The notes under the pieces: model-generated
The model's database searches: none
What the model was told of the DNA's origin: nothing
The model's input: the letters and a program-made list of their open reading frames with translations, nothing else
Shown: positions 61,035-64,000 of the stretch, piece by piece
Layout of the letters: each line of letters begins with the position of its first letter
Position numbering within the stretch: the stretch's first letter is position 1
Translations under genes and position numbers: made by a program
From: Streptomyces antimycoticus
GTDB taxonomy: Bacteria; Actinomycetota; Actinomycetes; Streptomycetales; Streptomycetaceae
NCBI RefSeq assembly: GCF_005405925.1
Contig: NZ_BJHV01000001.1
Coordinates: 3,844,001 to 3,908,000 of the forward strand
Direction: 5' to 3'
Length of the DNA stretch: 64,000 nucleotides

Positions 61035-61690
61035 CTAGGCTCCCTGGTCTTCGAAGCCGGTCTCCCACTCGGCATCGACGGGGACGTGCGAGAGCAACTG
61101 GTCGTGCACCAGGTTGACGACCTCTCTCCGGCTCGAGTCGAGGTAGTAACGGGCGCCGGGAAACACCTCGAGGTCGAATCGTCCGCTCGTACGCCGCCGC
61201 CAGGCCCGTACGCCGCGCAGCGGGGTCTTGGGGTCGCCCTCACCGGCGAGGGCGACGATCCGGCAGCCGAGCTCCGGGGGCCCCAGGGACATGCCCCAGT
61301 GCGCGGTGCGGCCGGATACGAACAGGGTCAGCAGCGCCGTCCCGGTCTCCCGTTCCAGGCGCTCGGCGACGCGGTAGGCGAGGTCGGCGCCGGCCCGGTG
61401 GCCGAAGAAGGCCAGCGGGCGGTCCATCCACTCCCCAGCGCACCGAAGATCCGGTCCGCGAGGTCGGCCGAATCGGTCAGCCGCTCATCGTCGTCGATGC
61501 CCACGTACAGCGGGTACTGGATCGCCAACACCTCGACGGTGGGCAGCAGAAGCTCGGACAGCGAGAGGTAGTACGCGGTGGAGTGGGCGGATTCCGGGAA
61601 ACAGATCAGCCGGAAACTACTCGGAGTTTCCGTTTGCAATATCCGAATAAGGCCCACATCATCGGGCTTGATCTGGCTCAAGGAGTACAT
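61035..61690 (-). CDS. degenerate type II thioesterase-like protein, one apparent frameshift
   Basis: Repaired length is about 218 residues, start ATG 61690. It follows the external thioesterase fold (RLICFPES..., VEVLAIQYPL, LADRIFGAL, FFGHRAGADLAYRVAERLE, VALAGEGDP). The nucleophile motif GHSMG reads GHRAG: the Ser position is CGG (61395-61397). The catalytic histidine (usually PGGHF) reads PGARY. Two of three catalytic residues are therefore missing, so it is unlikely to hydrolyse thioesters. Frame is lost near 61434; one G repairs it and both changes lie in well-read flanks. It may bind rather than cleave. Confidence 0.78.
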
Positions 61691-62024
61691 CCCCGCGATT
61701 GCACTGAGGGGCCGGGCACGAGTGCGATGGTGGGGCGCGTCGACCACGCTCGTCCGAGATGCTGACTCCGTGAGGCTATGAGCCCTTCTCCCGGGCCACA
61801 ACCCCTAGTAACCGCTATTCGAGGTACGCGCTATATGCGGGTACCGCGCCATCCCGGCGTGGCCCGGGACACAGCGGGACACAGCAGGCGCCCCCTAAGG
61901 CCCCCTCACCCGTGCCACCACCCCCTAATCTGCGGGCAGTTAGGGGTCAGGAGTCAAGCCGTCGTGTTAAACAAGAGGAAAGTAATGTTCTCCTCAAGCC
62001 AATTAAATCGGTGCGACGACAGCG
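61691..62024. promoter_or_regulatory. divergent promoter region with repeated CCCCTA boxes
   Basis: 334 bases between the thioesterase-like gene and the exporter genes. CCCCTAG or CCCCTAA occurs near 61802, 61893 and 61922, and the last forms an inverted repeat with TTAGGGG at 61940-61946 (11-base spacer). These look like binding sites for a pathway regulator, possibly the LAL protein. A leader reading frame starts at 61985. Confidence 0.5.

Positions 62025-62047
<23 letters not shown>
61985..62047 (+). CDS. 20-residue leader peptide with a TTA codon, overlapping the exporter ATPase start
   Basis: ATG 61985 follows AAGAGGAAAGTA, the best ribosome binding site in the region. The peptide is MFSSSQLNRCDDSDEHNTSY and stops at TGA 62045-62047, 23 bases into the ATPase gene in another frame. 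Its leucine is TTA (62003-62005). The ATPase ATG at 62025 has no Shine-Dalgarno sequence, so its translation probably depends on ribosomes finishing this leader. Confidence 0.55.
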
Positions 62048-63046
<999 letters not shown>

Positions 63047-63050
<4 letters not shown>

Positions 63051-64000
63051 GCTCCTCCTCTCGACCCACGTCATCGACGGACGGGACCACGGGCGGCAAG
63101 GGCGCGGAGGAGAAGCCCGCGGCCGGCGCCGGGGCACCCCGTCGCACCAGGGCGGCGCCGCCGGGGGCGGTGGGCACCGGCCCGCCGACCCCAGGACCCC
63201 CGCTGCCAGGCCGGACGGGAACCGCACCACCGACCCGCGGGCCCCCGAGTCCAAGTCCCCCGAGGACGACGGCTTCGAGGACACCCGGACCGTGCTCGTC
63301 CGGTCCAAGCCGTCGGCCCCGCGTCCGGCCGCCGAGGTGCAGAAGGCCACCCCGAACGCGCCGGTCAAGCACGAGGGCAAGGCGCCGGATGTCCGGCAGC
63401 CCGACCCCCGGCAGCAGCAGAGCCGGCCGCAGGAGCACCGGCACCACGAGCCCAGGGGCATGGGCGCCCCGCACGGCGGCGGCGACATCGGCGACACCCT
63501 GACGCTGGTCATCAAGCCCATACCGGCCCCGTCGGCGACCCAGGCCGCACAGGACGCGAAGGCGGCGCTGAACGCCATCATCGCGGCGGCCGACGCCCGT
63601 TCGCCGCTCGTGGAGCCCGAGCCCCAGCCGCAGCCCGAATTCGAACTCGAACTGCCGGACGCCAAGCGCCGCAGCGGGCGCCACCGGCGCCGCGCCAACC
63701 GGTGGCGGACGTTCTTCTTCATCCTGTGGCGCGACATCTTCGTCACCGGCCGCGAGATGGGCCCCTTCCTGGGCCAGGTCATCGTGGAACCGTTCTTCAT
63801 GCTGTTCGTCTTCGGCAAGGTGCTCGGTGAGATCGGCTTCACCCAGCCCGGCTTCCAGCAGGTGCTGCTGCCCGGTGTGGTGGCCCTCAACAGCTTCCTG
63901 GTCGCCCTGCAGAACACCGCGCTGCCGCTGGCCATCGACTTCTCCTGGACCAAGGAGATCGAGGACCGATTGCTCGCACCCATCCCGGTCTCCCTGGTGG
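63047..64000 (+). CDS. ABC-2 type exporter permease, N-terminal part, one apparent frameshift
   Basis: The gene runs off the right edge. ATG 63047 overlaps the ATPase stop. The first ~220 residues are an unusually long disordered Pro/Arg/Glu-rich domain; membrane helices begin near 63690 (FFFILWRDIFVTGREM, FFMLFVFGKVL). Frame is lost near 63167; one G in the G run joins the start to the conserved permease. DrrB permeases normally have only a short cytoplasmic start. Confidence 0.85.

Noticed and set aside
61021..61040. CCCCCTAGG near the end of the thioesterase-like gene as a regulator box
   Set aside because: It overlaps the stop codon of the gene and is not in a promoter position.

Overview
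The window is about 72% G+C. It reads as Streptomyces chromosome: GTG and TTG starts, dense overlapping operons, rare TTA codons and many streptomycete-type families support this. Most of it is conserved core or arm-proximal chromosome. The last 10 kb or so look like the edge of a natural-product gene cluster.

Layout. 0-10.6 kb: the start of a secreted hydrolase, malQ with a small upstream gene, a secreted GH84 glycosidase, an HNH endonuclease, an MscS-type channel and an S53 peptidase. 10.8-17.8 kb: a csnR-K type operon (ROK repressor, ABC importer, GH4 glycosidase, BadF-type amino-sugar kinase) with a recognisable CsnR-type operator. 18.0-28.5 kb: a seven-gene signalling array consisting of a GlnX-like four-helix membrane receptor, a GlnH-like binding protein, a coiled-coil protein, PknG kinase, a zinc-ribbon PP2C phosphatase, a VWA protein and a zinc-ribbon FHA protein. 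This extends the mycobacterial GlnX-GlnH-PknG amino-acid-sensing trio. 28.6-39.6 kb: a PCMT-like methyltransferase, truncated haemoglobin, thioesterase, EttA, a sortase-anchored thioester-domain protein, SsbB and the dynamin pair DynB/DynA. 39.9-53.1 kb: tRNA-Arg(TCT), a siderophore-interacting protein, ctaD, a Spo0M-like protein with seven TTA codons in its tail, a K+/H+ antiporter pair, an alcohol dehydrogenase, an MbtH protein, a prenyl synthase, a fluoride export set and a LysR regulator.

53.3-64.0 kb: a sulfotransferase, a 936-residue LAL regulator, an FAD amine oxidase, an acyl-adenylating ligase, a degenerate type II thioesterase and a DrrAB-type exporter. Amine oxidase plus CoA ligase is the gene set that makes 4-guanidinobutyryl starter units from arginine for aminopolyol and linear polyene polyketides, and a sulfotransferase would suit a sulfated product. 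This is inference; no PKS gene lies inside the window.

Sequence quality matters here. Eleven genes are broken by 19 apparent single-base deletions. Each is repaired by adding one G or C, and most lie within short G/C runs. I treat these genes as intact genes in a sequence with systematic homopolymer errors, and give full repaired spans.
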